Shown: piece by piece, positions 17,841 through 26,228 of the stretch
How the letters are laid out: each line of letters starts with the position of its first letter
How positions within the stretch are numbered: position 1 is the first letter of the stretch
NCBI GenBank assembly: GCA_028707695.1
Contig: JAQWAL010000012.1
Location: 10,321-43,360 of the forward strand
DNA from: Bacteroidales bacterium
Lineage (GTDB): Bacteria; Bacteroidota; Bacteroidia; Bacteroidales; UBA932
Direction of reading: 5' to 3'
DNA length: 33,040 nt
Translations under genes and position numbers: made by a program
The notes under the pieces: model-generated
The model's input: only the letters and a program-made list of their open reading frames with translations
What the model was told of the DNA's origin: nothing
The model's database searches: none

Positions 17841-18455
17841 ATGCATATAGCTGTTGCAGGAAACATCGGAAGTGGTAAAACCACACTCACCAGGCTTTTG
17901 TCCAAAAACTACAACTGGGAAGCAAAATACGAATCCGTAGAACACAATCCATATTTGTCCGATTTTTACAACGACATGGAAAGATGGTCTTTCAACCTGC
18001 AAATCTATTTCCTGAAAGAACGTTTCAAAGGGATAGTAGATATCCAGCGGGAAGCAAACCACGTGATCCAGGACCGCACCATCTACGAAGATGCCCGTAT
18101 TTTCGCACCCAACCTGCATAGTATGGGATTGATGAGTTCCCGCGATTTTGACAATTACAACTCCCTTTTTGACCTCATGCTTTCACTTGTGAAACCACCA
18201 GACCTTTTGATATACCTCCGCTCTTCCATCCCCAACCTGGTATCCCAAATCCACAAAAGAGGGCGTGAATACGAAAGCGGAATAAGGATAGATTACCTTT
18301 CGGGGCTCAACGACCGTTATGAACAATGGATTTCTGAATACTCCGACGGCAAACTGCTTATAGTGGATGTGGACAAAGTGAAGTTCGAAGACAACCAGGA
18401 GCATCTAAGCCATGTGATTGACCGGATAGATGCCCAGTTACACGGCCTGTTTTAA
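17841..18455 (+). CDS. Deoxynucleoside kinase
   Basis: A 204-residue cytosolic kinase of the deoxyadenosine/deoxyguanosine kinase group that salvages deoxynucleosides to monophosphates. Visible are the P-loop GNIGSGKTT (7-15), VEHNPYLSDFYND (33-45) with the substrate-side residues, QDRTIYEDARIF (77-88) carrying the D-R pair, and RGREYESGIRIDYL in the lid region. Specificity cannot be set from sequence alone. The gene stands alone between divergent pcm and convergent PfkB genes, with a candidate -7 box 38 bases upstream. Confidence 0.92.
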   Translation: MHIAVAGNIGSGKTTLTRLLSKNYNWEAKYESVEHNPYLSDFYNDMERWSFNLQIYFLKERFKGIVDIQREANHVIQDRTIYEDARIFAPNLHSMGLMSSRDFDNYNSLFDLMLSLVKPPDLLIYLRSSIPNLVSQIHKRGREYESGIRIDYLSGLNDRYEQWISEYSDGKLLIVDVDKVKFEDNQEHLSHVIDRIDAQLHGLF

Positions 18456-18475
18456 TATAATAGCGGGAACACCGT

Positions 18476-19468
18476 CTATTTTAACAACCCGGTAAGATCC
18501 CTGATTTGCTGTTTGGCTAGTTTCCAGCGCGGTATGTCAATTTTTGGGCCTATCACCTCCACAACCTTTGCTGCAACAATAGAACCCACCTCCCCGCAAT
18601 CTTTCAGGGACAACCCGTGGGCATGGGCAAACAAAAATCCTGCAGCATAGGTATCACCTGCCCCGGTAGCATCAATGGTATCTGCGGGCCAAGCCTCAAT
18701 GTAGTGGTACTCATCTCCCCTTTTGACCATTGAGCCATCCTTGCCAATTTTGACAATTGCCGTATCACAAATCTTTGCCAATTGGTCCAATGCCTCACGT
18801 GGCTCTTTGTTTGTGAAAACCTGAGCTTCCGTTTCATTGGCAAAAACAATATCCACATAATTCTTTATTATATCATGTAAAAAGGCATAATTGCTCTCTA
18901 CAACATTGTAGCTTGCCATATCAATGGAAATGACCATACCCTGTGCGCGAGCCAGCTCAAGTGCCTTCCTGAGCAGAGCCTGGTTTTGCACCAAATAGCC
19001 CTCTATATGGAAATAGTCATGCCCCCGGAACTGCTCCGGAGACAAATCTTCCGGCCCCATCTCTATGGAAGCTCCCAGATAGACTGCAAAAGTCCGCTCT
19101 GCATTGGGGGCGGTGATGAACACCATTGCCCTGCCGGAAGCTGCTTTTCCTTTGAACAATGTAGATTTTATACCATTGCGTGAAAGGTCCGACTTGAACA
19201 AAGAACCCAGTTCGTCGTTACCCACCTTTCCTATAAATGTAGAGGGCATTCCCAACACAGAAGTTGCAGTTATTGTATTTGCAGCTGAGCCTCCTGCCAC
19301 ATACTGCACTCCCATCCCCTTTAATGTTTCCCAGATTTTTTCTCCGGTCTCCCTGTCCACATGCTGCATGCTGCCTTTTGGCAAATGGTAAGTTTCCAGC
19401 AATGAATCATCTTCCAAAACAGCAAGTATATCTGTCAAGGCATTGCCTATTCCTAATATTGATTTCAC
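18476..19468 (-). CDS. PfkB-family carbohydrate/nucleoside kinase (adenosine kinase-like)
   Basis: A 330-residue ribokinase-fold enzyme. It shows the N-terminal GIGNALTDILA, the substrate-side GGSAANTI (59-66), GKVGNDELG (80-88) and the PfkB signature DATGAGDTYAAGF (266-278) with catalytic Asp272. The sequence is closest by eye to the adenosine kinase-like/sugar kinase branch widespread in Bacteroidota; the substrate is not established. The start is GTG at 19468, giving the normal N-terminus. It lies 39 bases downstream of the racemase gene on the same strand and ends 20 bases from the convergent kinase gene. Confidence 0.88.
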   Translation of the reverse strand: MKSILGIGNALTDILAVLEDDSLLETYHLPKGSMQHVDRETGEKIWETLKGMGVQYVAGGSAANTITATSVLGMPSTFIGKVGNDELGSLFKSDLSRNGIKSTLFKGKAASGRAMVFITAPNAERTFAVYLGASIEMGPEDLSPEQFRGHDYFHIEGYLVQNQALLRKALELARAQGMVISIDMASYNVVESNYAFLHDIIKNYVDIVFANETEAQVFTNKEPREALDQLAKICDTAIVKIGKDGSMVKRGDEYHYIEAWPADTIDATGAGDTYAAGFLFAHAHGLSLKDCGEVGSIVAAKVVEVIGPKIDIPRWKLAKQQIRDLTGLLK

Positions 19469-19507
19469 TTGTAAAAATTTTTCAAAAAAGTAAACATAAC
19501 AAAGAGT

Positions 19508-20257
19508 TTAACCGTAAAGTCCGTTGGAGGCAACATGCACAGCTTTACGTGCCAGCACCTCCATGCTATTGACCAATGGGACCTCTACCATCTGCTTCGA
19601 CAGCACCAGCGGAATCTCGGTACAACCTGCAATAATGTAACCGGCACCCCTGGATGCAAGGATTGCTGCCGCTTCTGCCAGTAAATTTGCCGGCTTTTGG
19701 TGGTACCCGGCTTTTACTCCCTCCTTTCCATACACCGCTTCCATAACAAGCGACTCCTGTTCTTCCTCTGTTGGCAAGAGAGGGCAGAGTCCGTTTTTAT
19801 CCATGAACCCTTGGTACAATCCCGTATGGATAGTACCGGTAGTTGCCAGTATTCCCACCGGGATCCTTTTCTCTTGCAAGGATTCGCCCGGCAGCTTTGC
19901 AATTTGTGCAATATGGTCACAAGTGAGCCGGGGCATGTTAAGTATTGGAATACCAACACTCTTTTCCATTTCGGGAACATAAAAATGAGCAGTATTGCAA
20001 GGTATAAGTATCATGTCTGCACCCGACTGCTCCAATTTATGTGCTCCTGCAACCAAATAGGGCAAAGGGGACTCCTCTTTGTAAACTATATGCCTTGTCC
20101 TGTCCGGAATAGAGGGATTGTTAAAAATGATGACCGGAATATGATCCTGGTCTTTCTTGGCCGGGGTGGCCTTTATTATTTGGGCAAAAAGAGATAATGT
20201 GGCTTCCGGCCCCATTCCTCCCAAAATGCCTATTGTCCTGAATTTATTATCTTCCAT
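19508..20257 (-). CDS. Aspartate/glutamate racemase family protein
   Basis: A 249-residue PLP-independent racemase of the Asp/Glu/hydantoin racemase superfamily, YgeA-like. The two catalytic cysteines are present: Cys87 in IPCNTAHFY and Cys212 in IAGCTEIPLV; the N-terminal TIGILGGMGPEAT (8-20) is the family hallmark. It likely interconverts L- and D-amino acids, possibly for peptidoglycan or D-amino acid metabolism; broad-specificity relatives exist, so the substrate is open. ATG 20257 is preferred to ATG 20290 because a GAACTTTG box (20288-20281) overlaps the longer N-terminus, and the family start is just before TIGILGG. Confidence 0.9.
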   Translation of the reverse strand: MEDNKFRTIGILGGMGPEATLSLFAQIIKATPAKKDQDHIPVIIFNNPSIPDRTRHIVYKEESPLPYLVAGAHKLEQSGADMILIPCNTAHFYVPEMEKSVGIPILNMPRLTCDHIAQIAKLPGESLQEKRIPVGILATTGTIHTGLYQGFMDKNGLCPLLPTEEEQESLVMEAVYGKEGVKAGYHQKPANLLAEAAAILASRGAGYIIAGCTEIPLVLSKQMVEVPLVNSMEVLARKAVHVASNGLYG

Positions 20258-20280
20258 AAAACCATTGGGTGCATCACCTG

Positions 20281-20311
20281 CAAAGTTCATATTTTTTTGT
20301 AGGTTTGCAAA
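20281..20311. promoter_or_regulatory. Overlapping divergent promoters of the racemase and panC
   Basis: For the racemase (minus strand): TTTG (20311-20308), a 19-base spacer and GAACTTTG (20288-20281), one mismatch to the Bacteroidota consensus. For panC (plus strand): TAGGTTTG (20300-20307) 15 bases before the ATG, without a clear upstream TTTG. The panC -7 box abuts the racemase upstream element within the palindrome TTTGCAAA (20304-20311), so the two promoters probably compete. Confidence 0.5.
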
Positions 20312-20322
20312 AAAATTACAAG

Positions 20323-21168
20323 ATGATTATTTGCAGCAAGCTGGCTGACTTTGAACGCGCAATGTGCCAGCTGCCAAAAGATTGCGAAATAGGTTTTGTC
20401 CCAACAATGGGTGCATTGCACAACGGGCATGTTTCCCTGGTAAAGAAAGCTCTTAAAAGGACAAAATATGTGATAGTGAGCATATTCGTAAACCCGACAC
20501 AATTCAACAACCCCATGGACCTGGAAAAATACCCCAGGACATTGGAAGAGGACTGCAACAAGCTTGAACAGGCAGGAGCATATTTGGTTTTTGCACCCGG
20601 CACCCACGAAATATACCCGGACACACACAGCAAACAATTTGACCTTGGAGGGTTGGACAAATATGGAGAGGGTCCTTCAAGACCAGGCCATTTCAATGGG
20701 GTCGCCCAGGTTGTGACACGTTTATTTGATATAGTTAAGCCCACATTTGCCGTTTTTGGCCAAAAAGATTTCCAACAACTTGCAATCATAAAGCATCTTG
20801 TGCAATCCTTGGGTTACAACACACAAATAGTGACAGGCAATACAGTCCGGGAAAAAGACGGGCTGGCCATGAGCTCCAGGAACATGTTGCTCACCAAAGA
20901 ACAAAGGGAGGCGGCTCCCCTTATTTACAAGACTCTCCGGAAAGCCTCTGCCATGGCGGCACAAAATTTGTGTTCTCCAAACGAACTATGCAAATGGGTT
21001 ATTGAACAGATTGATTCAAATCCTCTGCTAGAGACCGAATATGCGCAAATACTGGATGGTTCCAGCCTTGTACTTGCCACCAGTTGGCAAGGGCACAAAG
21101 AATTACAGCTATGCGTTGCTGTAAACGCAAAACCTGTAAGGTTAATTGACAATATAAAAATCAAGTAA
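20323..21168 (+). CDS. panC: Pantothenate synthetase (pantoate--beta-alanine ligase)
   Basis: A 281-residue cytosolic ligase that condenses pantoate and beta-alanine with ATP, the last step of pantothenate (coenzyme A precursor) synthesis. Key motifs: [14 protein letters not shown] (26-39) with the HxGH nucleotide site, FVNPTQF (55-61), FGQKDFQQL and the KMSKS-equivalent [10 protein letters not shown]. The ATG at 20323 matches the family N-terminus; an upstream in-frame start at 20269 would run across the promoter region. It lies 5 bases before panD, which makes its beta-alanine. Confidence 0.97.
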   Translation: MIICSKLADFERAMCQLPKDCEIGFVPTMGALHNGHVSLVKKALKRTKYVIVSIFVNPTQFNNPMDLEKYPRTLEEDCNKLEQAGAYLVFAPGTHEIYPDTHSKQFDLGGLDKYGEGPSRPGHFNGVAQVVTRLFDIVKPTFAVFGQKDFQQLAIIKHLVQSLGYNTQIVTGNTVREKDGLAMSSRNMLLTKEQREAAPLIYKTLRKASAMAAQNLCSPNELCKWVIEQIDSNPLLETEYAQILDGSSLVLATSWQGHKELQLCVAVNAKPVRLIDNIKIK

Positions 21169-21173
21169 TTGGG

Positions 21174-21524
21174 ATGTTGCTAGAGATAATGAAATCCAAG
21201 ATACACCGGGCCCGTGTCACAGAAGCCAACCTTCACTATGTGGGAAGCGTCACTATAGACCAAGACCTTATAGAGGCTGCCGGATTGTATCCAAACGAAA
21301 AGGTATCCATCGTGAACATAGACAACGGCGAGAGGATAGAGACATATGTGATTGAAGGCGAGAGAGGTAGTGGAAAAATAGGAATAAACGGTGCAGCGGC
21401 ACACAAATTTTCCGTTGGTCACCTTGTTATCATAATGTCATATGCCTTGATGGCTCCGGAAGAGGCAGAGGGGTTCAAACCCTCGGTAATATTTCCTGAC
21501 TCCAACACCAACAAACTGGTATAG
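21174..21524 (+). CDS. panD: Aspartate 1-decarboxylase (pyruvoyl enzyme precursor)
   Basis: A 116-residue proenzyme that decarboxylates L-aspartate to beta-alanine for PanC. The self-cleavage site is Gly24-Ser25 in [11 protein letters not shown]; the Ser becomes the pyruvoyl cofactor. The start at 21174 aligns position by position with the E. coli protein and puts the cleavage serine at residue 25; a later ATG at 21189 would shorten the N-terminus by five residues. [19 protein letters not shown] is the conserved C-terminal block. Confidence 0.97.
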   Translation: MLLEIMKSKIHRARVTEANLHYVGSVTIDQDLIEAAGLYPNEKVSIVNIDNGERIETYVIEGERGSGKIGINGAAAHKFSVGHLVIIMSYALMAPEEAEGFKPSVIFPDSNTNKLV

Positions 21525-21536
21525 AGATTTTCCCTC

Positions 21537-22523
21537 ATGAAAAAACTTTACTCTGCCATCAAATACATTCTGCTTTTATCTGTTGCTGCAATCTTGTTGT
21601 GGGCATCTTTCCGCGGAGTACACTGGAACGATTTCAAAGAGGGTCTCAGGAGTGCCAACTTCCATTGGATTGGGGCTTCCATGCTTGCCAGTGTTGCAGC
21701 ATTCTGGTTCAGGGCAATGCGTTGGAGGCTGGTGATGATGCCCCTTGGGTACAAGATTGGCAAATCGGATGCATGGGACGGCATCAACATTGGCTATATC
21801 ACCAACTTTGCTGTCCCCCGTGCAGGTGAATTTGCCCGTTGCGGGGTTATCACAAAAAAGACAGGCCTCCCATTCGAAACAGTAGCAGGCACAGTGGTGC
21901 TTGAAAGGAGTGTAGATTTGTTATCGCTTGCACTTGTCACCATATCTGTGTTGTTTTTCCAGTGGGACAAATTCGGTGCATTTGTAAACCGTGAAATCTT
22001 GCAGGCAGTGGGCAAAAGCATGTCGGTCAATTTTGCATGGATAGCATTTGCCGTGCTCTTTGCCGCGGGGGTTTTCCTCTACATTGTATACCATTTCCGC
22101 AAGACTAACCCAATCTTCAGGAAAATGGCAGATATTGCAAAAGGGGTCATAAACGGGGTGGTTTCCGGCTTCCGTATGCCACAAAAATGGATGTTCCTGT
22201 TATACACGGTGGCCATTTGGTTTTGTTACTGGCTCATGAGCTATACTACAATCCTTGCATTCCCGGCAGTAAATGGGTTAGGTGCATCTGACGCGCTTTT
22301 CCTGATGATGATTGGCGGTTTTGGTTGGGTGATCCCGGTGCAGGGAGGTATAGGGGCATACCATTTCATAATTTCGCTTGCACTTGCATCCATATATGGC
22401 ATTGACCAGACCACCGGTGTTGTCTTTGCCACAATATCACATGAGTCACAAGCTATCACCATGCTTTTGTTTGGGACCCTGTCCTTAATCTCTTTTTATT
22501 TCAAAAAAGGCACTGTTAAGTAA
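21537..22523 (+). CDS. Flippase-like integral membrane protein (LPG synthase TM / UPF0104 family)
   Basis: A 328-residue protein with about 8 hydrophobic helices. PRAGEFARC (95-103) and VVLERSVDLLSL are hallmarks of the lysylphosphatidylglycerol synthase TM / AglD-like (UPF0104) family, whose members lie in the inner membrane and handle lipid-linked substrates. It lacks the soluble aminoacyltransferase domain of MprF, so lysyl-PG synthesis is not expected. It starts 12 bases after panD and is probably co-transcribed with the pantothenate genes although no metabolic link is apparent. Function unknown. Confidence 0.85.
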   Translation: MKKLYSAIKYILLLSVAAILLWASFRGVHWNDFKEGLRSANFHWIGASMLASVAAFWFRAMRWRLVMMPLGYKIGKSDAWDGINIGYITNFAVPRAGEFARCGVITKKTGLPFETVAGTVVLERSVDLLSLALVTISVLFFQWDKFGAFVNREILQAVGKSMSVNFAWIAFAVLFAAGVFLYIVYHFRKTNPIFRKMADIAKGVINGVVSGFRMPQKWMFLLYTVAIWFCYWLMSYTTILAFPAVNGLGASDALFLMMIGGFGWVIPVQGGIGAYHFIISLALASIYGIDQTTGVVFATISHESQAITMLLFGTLSLISFYFKKGTVK

Positions 22524-22541
22524 AGTTTTGCATTTTTTCAT

Positions 22542-22549
22542 TAAATTTG
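22542..22549 (+). promoter_or_regulatory. Candidate -7 box for the histidine kinase gene
   Basis: TAAATTTG fits TAnnTTTG, 19 bases before the ATG at 22569; no matching upstream TTTG at normal spacing. Directly downstream a 6-bp inverted repeat, GTTGCA (22549-22554) and TGCAAC (22562-22567), spans the predicted transcription start and ends next to the ATG. It could be an operator or a start-site hairpin. Confidence 0.4.
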
Positions 22550-22568
22550 TTGCAATTGAGCTGCAACT

Positions 22569-24482
22569 ATGAAAAACTTACTGACCAAGGCCATTGCTGT
22601 CATACTGGCTGTTACCTCTTTTCACCAACCATGCAAAGGAGATGAATTTGACAAGGAACTTGAAGTTTTCCTTGTGATATCTTCTTTCAACCCCGACACA
22701 GAGAGAACCCTGGGTTTTATCAATGAATTAAGCCAAACGTTGCAGGAATCTTATCCTGCAAAACATGTGATCTTGATAGAAGACCTTGCAGCAAAAAGTT
22801 TTTCGGGGGACTCACACTGGTGGAAGGGTCGGGTCAGAAGGCTCATAAGCCGGTACAAAGACCGTAACCTCAAGGCAATAATTGCAATTGGCCAGGAAGC
22901 CTGGGCAGCTTTGTCATCACAGGACAGCATTCCCGGCAAGATTCCTATTTTCGGATCGTTCATCAGCTCCAACGGAATAGATTTGCCCGACCACAAGATA
23001 GACGAAACATGGGAACCTGAATGGATCAACTCTTCACGCAAAGCTCGCAGGAAAACATACTCAGGGGGCACTTTGGTCTCTTACAGCCCATACAAGAATG
23101 TGGACATTATCCTTTCACTTTTCCCAAAGACAAGGACCGTTGCCTTCATTTGTGACAACACCTACGGCGGCCAATCTTTGAAGGCCTATATGAAAAAGGT
23201 TATGCCAATGATGGCCCAGCTGGACTACAGGATATTTGACAGCCGCAAGCTCTACGTAACACAAATAGAAGACAGCATCAGGGCGCTACCCCAAAATTCT
23301 GCAATTTTGATTGGCACCTGGAAAGTGAACAAAGACGGTCAATACTACACAGAAAACTCCTTGCAGAACCTACTCTCTGCAAGGCCGGACATACCTGTCT
23401 TTTCCCTTGCCGGCACAGGCATAGGCAGCGTGGCAATTGGCGGTTACATCCCGCAATACAACCACAATGCGAACAACATTGCAAAACAAATTGTCAACTA
23501 CAAACTGGGGGAAATTGACTCGCTCAGGTTCATAAACGAAGGGGGTTGGTACAATTTCGATTCCAAACAACTGATCAAATTCGGGATAAGCCCGGCAGAG
23601 CTTCCCTCACACAGCAAACTTATAAATGTACCTGACCCTCGGGTGCAAAAATACCGCAGCTACCTGTTGGTGGTCTCTGCAGTGGTTGCATTGCTTACAA
23701 TATTCATAGTGGCTCTTTTCATACTTTTTTACCACAACAAGAAGCTCAAGGACTCCCTTCAAAAAAACACAACAGAACTTTTGGAAGCCAAAGAGATGGC
23801 AGAAGAGAGCAACCGGCTCAAAAGTGCTTTCCTTGCAAACATGAGCCATGAGATAAGGACTCCTTTGAATGCAATAGTAGGGTTCTCCAACCTTCTTGCC
23901 GAACCCGATTTTCCCGAAGAGGAAAAAAAGAACGTCACTTCCATAATTGCCAGGAATTCCGAACTTTTGCTCACTCTCATCACAGATATCCTGGACTTTT
24001 CCAGGCTGGAAACCGGCAAACTCAATTTTATATACAAAGAGGTTAATGTCTACGAACTATGCAACCAGGTAATCAAAACCTCTGCACATATGAAAAAAAA
24101 TGATGTCAAATATGAAGTGGTTGACGGAGAGCCTGGTCTTTTCATCAGAAGCGATGCCCACAGGCTTTCACAGGTTCTGTTGAACCTTGTGACAAATTCA
24201 GCCAAATATACCGAGAAAGGATCCATCAAAATTGAATACAAGATTACAGAAAAGAGAGGATTCAAAGAGCTACTGTTTATGGTAACCGACACCGGCAAAG
24301 GTATTCCCGAAGAGAAACACAGCAAATTATTCGAACGGTTCGGGAAACTGGACGACTTCAAACAGGGTGCAGGGCTTGGTTTGGCCATATCAAAACAAAT
24401 TGTAACCAAACTTGGAGGTGAAATATGGATTGACCCTCATTACAAACACGGCGCACGATTCTGCTTCACCCACCCCTTATAA
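22569..24482 (+). CDS. Orphan sensor histidine kinase with periplasmic binding-protein-like sensor
   Basis: A 637-residue inner-membrane kinase. Order: signal peptide/first membrane segment (1-24), a large periplasmic domain (about 27-360) resembling ABC-type substrate-binding proteins (VFLVISSFNPDTERT, AIIAIGQEAWAAL, RTVAFICDNTYGG, VAIGGYIPQYNHNANNIAKQIV), a membrane helix (365-388), a short coiled coil, the HisKA domain with phospho-acceptor His427 in FLANMSHEIRTPLNAI, and the HATPase domain with N box NLVTNSAKY (539-547), D574 in DTGKGIP and GAGLGLA (600-606). There is no receiver or DNA-binding domain, and no response regulator gene in the window, so its partner is elsewhere. Confidence 0.9.
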   Translation: MKNLLTKAIAVILAVTSFHQPCKGDEFDKELEVFLVISSFNPDTERTLGFINELSQTLQESYPAKHVILIEDLAAKSFSGDSHWWKGRVRRLISRYKDRNLKAIIAIGQEAWAALSSQDSIPGKIPIFGSFISSNGIDLPDHKIDETWEPEWINSSRKARRKTYSGGTLVSYSPYKNVDIILSLFPKTRTVAFICDNTYGGQSLKAYMKKVMPMMAQLDYRIFDSRKLYVTQIEDSIRALPQNSAILIGTWKVNKDGQYYTENSLQNLLSARPDIPVFSLAGTGIGSVAIGGYIPQYNHNANNIAKQIVNYKLGEIDSLRFINEGGWYNFDSKQLIKFGISPAELPSHSKLINVPDPRVQKYRSYLLVVSAVVALLTIFIVALFILFYHNKKLKDSLQKNTTELLEAKEMAEESNRLKSAFLANMSHEIRTPLNAIVGFSNLLAEPDFPEEEKKNVTSIIARNSELLLTLITDILDFSRLETGKLNFIYKEVNVYELCNQVIKTSAHMKKNDVKYEVVDGEPGLFIRSDAHRLSQVLLNLVTNSAKYTEKGSIKIEYKITEKRGFKELLFMVTDTGKGIPEEKHSKLFERFGKLDDFKQGAGLGLAISKQIVTKLGGEIWIDPHYKHGARFCFTHPL

Positions 24483-24543
24483 CATTTTAGAACCAAGGAT
24501 TAACCTTACCCTATATAGATTATAAGCTTTTTTAAAAAAAATA

Positions 24544-24573
24544 TTTGCAGATTTAAAAAAATTCATAACTTCG
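24544..24573 (+). promoter_or_regulatory. Bacteroidota-type promoter of the leu operon
   Basis: TTTG (24544-24547), 18-base spacer and TAACTTCG (24566-24573), one mismatch to TAnnTTTG. The spacing equals that of the TPR operon promoter at 7986. The box ends 7 bases before the ATG of the leader peptide, so the transcript would begin at or within a few bases of the start codon. Confidence 0.6.
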
Positions 24574-24580
24574 CACCATT

Positions 24581-24655
24581 ATGAGAAGACAACATTTCCT
24601 ATTATCACTAAACCTGCTGGGTCTGATGGCACCGGACAGGGTAGTTTGTGTATAG
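24581..24655 (+). CDS. leuL: Leucine-rich leader peptide of the leu operon attenuator
   Basis: A 24-codon open frame, ATG to TAG, with six leucine codons packed in residues 7-15 ([10 protein letters not shown] segment: CTA, TTA, CTA, CTG, CTG, CTG). It precedes an alternative pair of RNA hairpins and leuA. Such a peptide serves as a sensor: ribosomes stall on the Leu codons when charged leucyl-tRNA is scarce. The gene symbol is by analogy with enterobacterial leuL; the sequence itself is not homologous. Confidence 0.8.
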   Translation: MRRQHFLLSLNLLGLMAPDRVVCV

Positions 24656-24690
24656 GAAACAGAGAAATAATATTATATGCAGGCTGCCCT
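24638..24690 (+). promoter_or_regulatory. Antiterminator hairpin of the leu attenuator
   Basis: Bases 24638-24655 can pair without interruption with 24673-24690 (18 bp, including six G-U pairs; 17-base loop). The 5' arm holds the last codons and the stop of the leader peptide, and the 3' arm contains the whole 5' arm of the terminator (24682-24688), so the two structures exclude each other. A ribosome stalled on the Leu codons (24599-24625) would leave the 5' arm free; one at the stop codon would cover it. Confidence 0.7.
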
Positions 24691-24709
24691 TTAAAGGCGG
24701 CCTTTTTTT
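24682..24709 (+). terminator. Rho-independent terminator of the leu attenuator
   Basis: GGCTGCC (24682-24688) pairs with GGCGGCC (24696-24702) in a 7-bp G+C-rich stem (one G-U) with a 7-base loop, followed at once by seven T (24703-24709). It lies 20 bases before the leuA ATG and would stop transcription when leucyl-tRNA is plentiful. Confidence 0.85.
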
Positions 24710-24729
24710 ATTTACAAACCGTAACAAAA

Positions 24730-26223
24730 ATGGAAAAACTTCATGTATTTGACACAACGCTCAGGGACGGCGAACAAGTCCCAGGTTGCCAACTGAATAC
24801 AATAGAAAAAATAGAACTTGCAAAAGCCCTGGAACAACTGGGTGTAGATATTATAGAGTGCGGCTTCCCTATCTCCAGCCCCGGAGATTTCAATTCGATA
24901 GTAGAGATCTCAAAGGTGGTGAACGACTCCGTTATATGCGCCCTTACCAGGGCTGTGGAGAAGGACATTGATGTTGCAGCAGATGCACTCCATTTTGCAA
25001 AAAGGAAAAGGATACATACAGGAATAGGCACTTCCGATTTCCATATCCTGCATAAATTCCGCTCCAACCAGGATGATATTTTGCAAAGGGCTGTCAATTG
25101 CGTCAAATATGCCCGCAGGTATTGCGACGATGTGGAGTTTTATGCAGAAGATGCCGGACGGACCAACAACGAATACCTGGCCAGGGTAATAGAAGCAGTA
25201 ATTGCGGCAGGGGCAACCGTTGTGAATATCCCCGACACCACAGGCTATTGCACACCCTTTGAGTACGGAGAGAAAATCGCATTTTTGCGCAACAATGTAC
25301 CAAACATAGACAAGGCCATAATCTCTACCCACTGCCACAACGACCTGGGAATGGCAACCGCCAACACAATTGCCGGAATAATGAACGGAGCAAGGCAGGC
25401 AGAGGTTACCATAAACGGAATAGGAGAAAGGGCAGGCAATACAGCCCTGGAAGAGGTTGTCATGGCGGCCAAATGCCGCAAAGACATTCCTGTTTTCACA
25501 AATATCAACACCACCCTGCTGGCAAAGACATCCCGCCTTGTCTCTACTTTGATGCGTATGCCTGTGCAACCAAACAAAGCAATAGTAGGCAGGAACGCAT
25601 TTGCCCACTCCTCCGGGATACACCAGGACGGGGTACTCAAGAACCGTGAGAGCTATGAGATAATGGATCCTTCAGAGGTTGGAGTTAACGAAAGCACGAT
25701 TGCACTTACTGCCCGCAGCGGAAGGGCTGCACTAAACCACCATTACAAACGGCTGGGGATGGAGTTAAGTGCTCAGGAGATGGACGATGCTTATGACAAG
25801 TTCCTTAAACTGGCAGATGTGAAGAAAGAGATCAACGACGAAGATTTGATGGTGATTGCCGGAGTAACCCGCTCCAAACAAAACCAAAGGATACGCCTAA
25901 AGTTCCTGCAGGTAGTATGTGGCAAGGGTTCGGTTCCCATGGCCACACTCAAACTTGTGATTGACGGCGAAGTATGTTGCGCCACCAGCAGCGGCAACGG
26001 ACCTATTGATGCAGCATTCAGTGCAGTAAAGACTCTTATACACCGCAAGTTTACCTTGGAAGAGTTTTTAGTGCAGGCAATTACCCGCGGAAGCGACGAT
26101 GTGGGCAAGGTTCATATACAAATAGAAAACAAAGGGAACATCTATTACGGGTTCTCTGCAAACACAGATATTGTGACTGCTGCAGTGGAAGCCCTTGTAA
26201 ATGCAATCTCAAAGATAATTTGA
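24730..26223 (+). CDS. leuA: 2-isopropylmalate synthase
   Basis: Condenses acetyl-CoA with 2-oxoisovalerate, the committed step of leucine synthesis. The 497-residue protein has the HMGL-like TIM barrel with [14 protein letters not shown] (9-22), [15 protein letters not shown] carrying metal-binding His residues, and [40 protein letters not shown] and the C-terminal LeuA dimer domain (about residue 365 onward), the site of leucine feedback in the family, are complete. ATG 24730 gives the canonical [16 protein letters not shown] start; the frame is open back to 24646 through the terminator. Controlled by the upstream attenuator. Confidence 0.95.
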   Translation: MEKLHVFDTTLRDGEQVPGCQLNTIEKIELAKALEQLGVDIIECGFPISSPGDFNSIVEISKVVNDSVICALTRAVEKDIDVAADALHFAKRKRIHTGIGTSDFHILHKFRSNQDDILQRAVNCVKYARRYCDDVEFYAEDAGRTNNEYLARVIEAVIAAGATVVNIPDTTGYCTPFEYGEKIAFLRNNVPNIDKAIISTHCHNDLGMATANTIAGIMNGARQAEVTINGIGERAGNTALEEVVMAAKCRKDIPVFTNINTTLLAKTSRLVSTLMRMPVQPNKAIVGRNAFAHSSGIHQDGVLKNRESYEIMDPSEVGVNESTIALTARSGRAALNHHYKRLGMELSAQEMDDAYDKFLKLADVKKEINDEDLMVIAGVTRSKQNQRIRLKFLQVVCGKGSVPMATLKLVIDGEVCCATSSGNGPIDAAFSAVKTLIHRKFTLEEFLVQAITRGSDDVGKVHIQIENKGNIYYGFSANTDIVTAAVEALVNAISKII

Positions 26224-26228
26224 CAAAA

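Noticed and set aside
24483-24543. Terminator after the histidine kinase gene
   Set aside because: Only a 4-bp AAGG/CCTT stem and an A/T run are present; no stable hairpin followed by a T-tract.
24646-24729. Upstream extension of leuA by 28 codons
   Set aside because: It would begin at the end of the leader peptide and translate through the terminator hairpin; the canonical family N-terminus starts at 24730.
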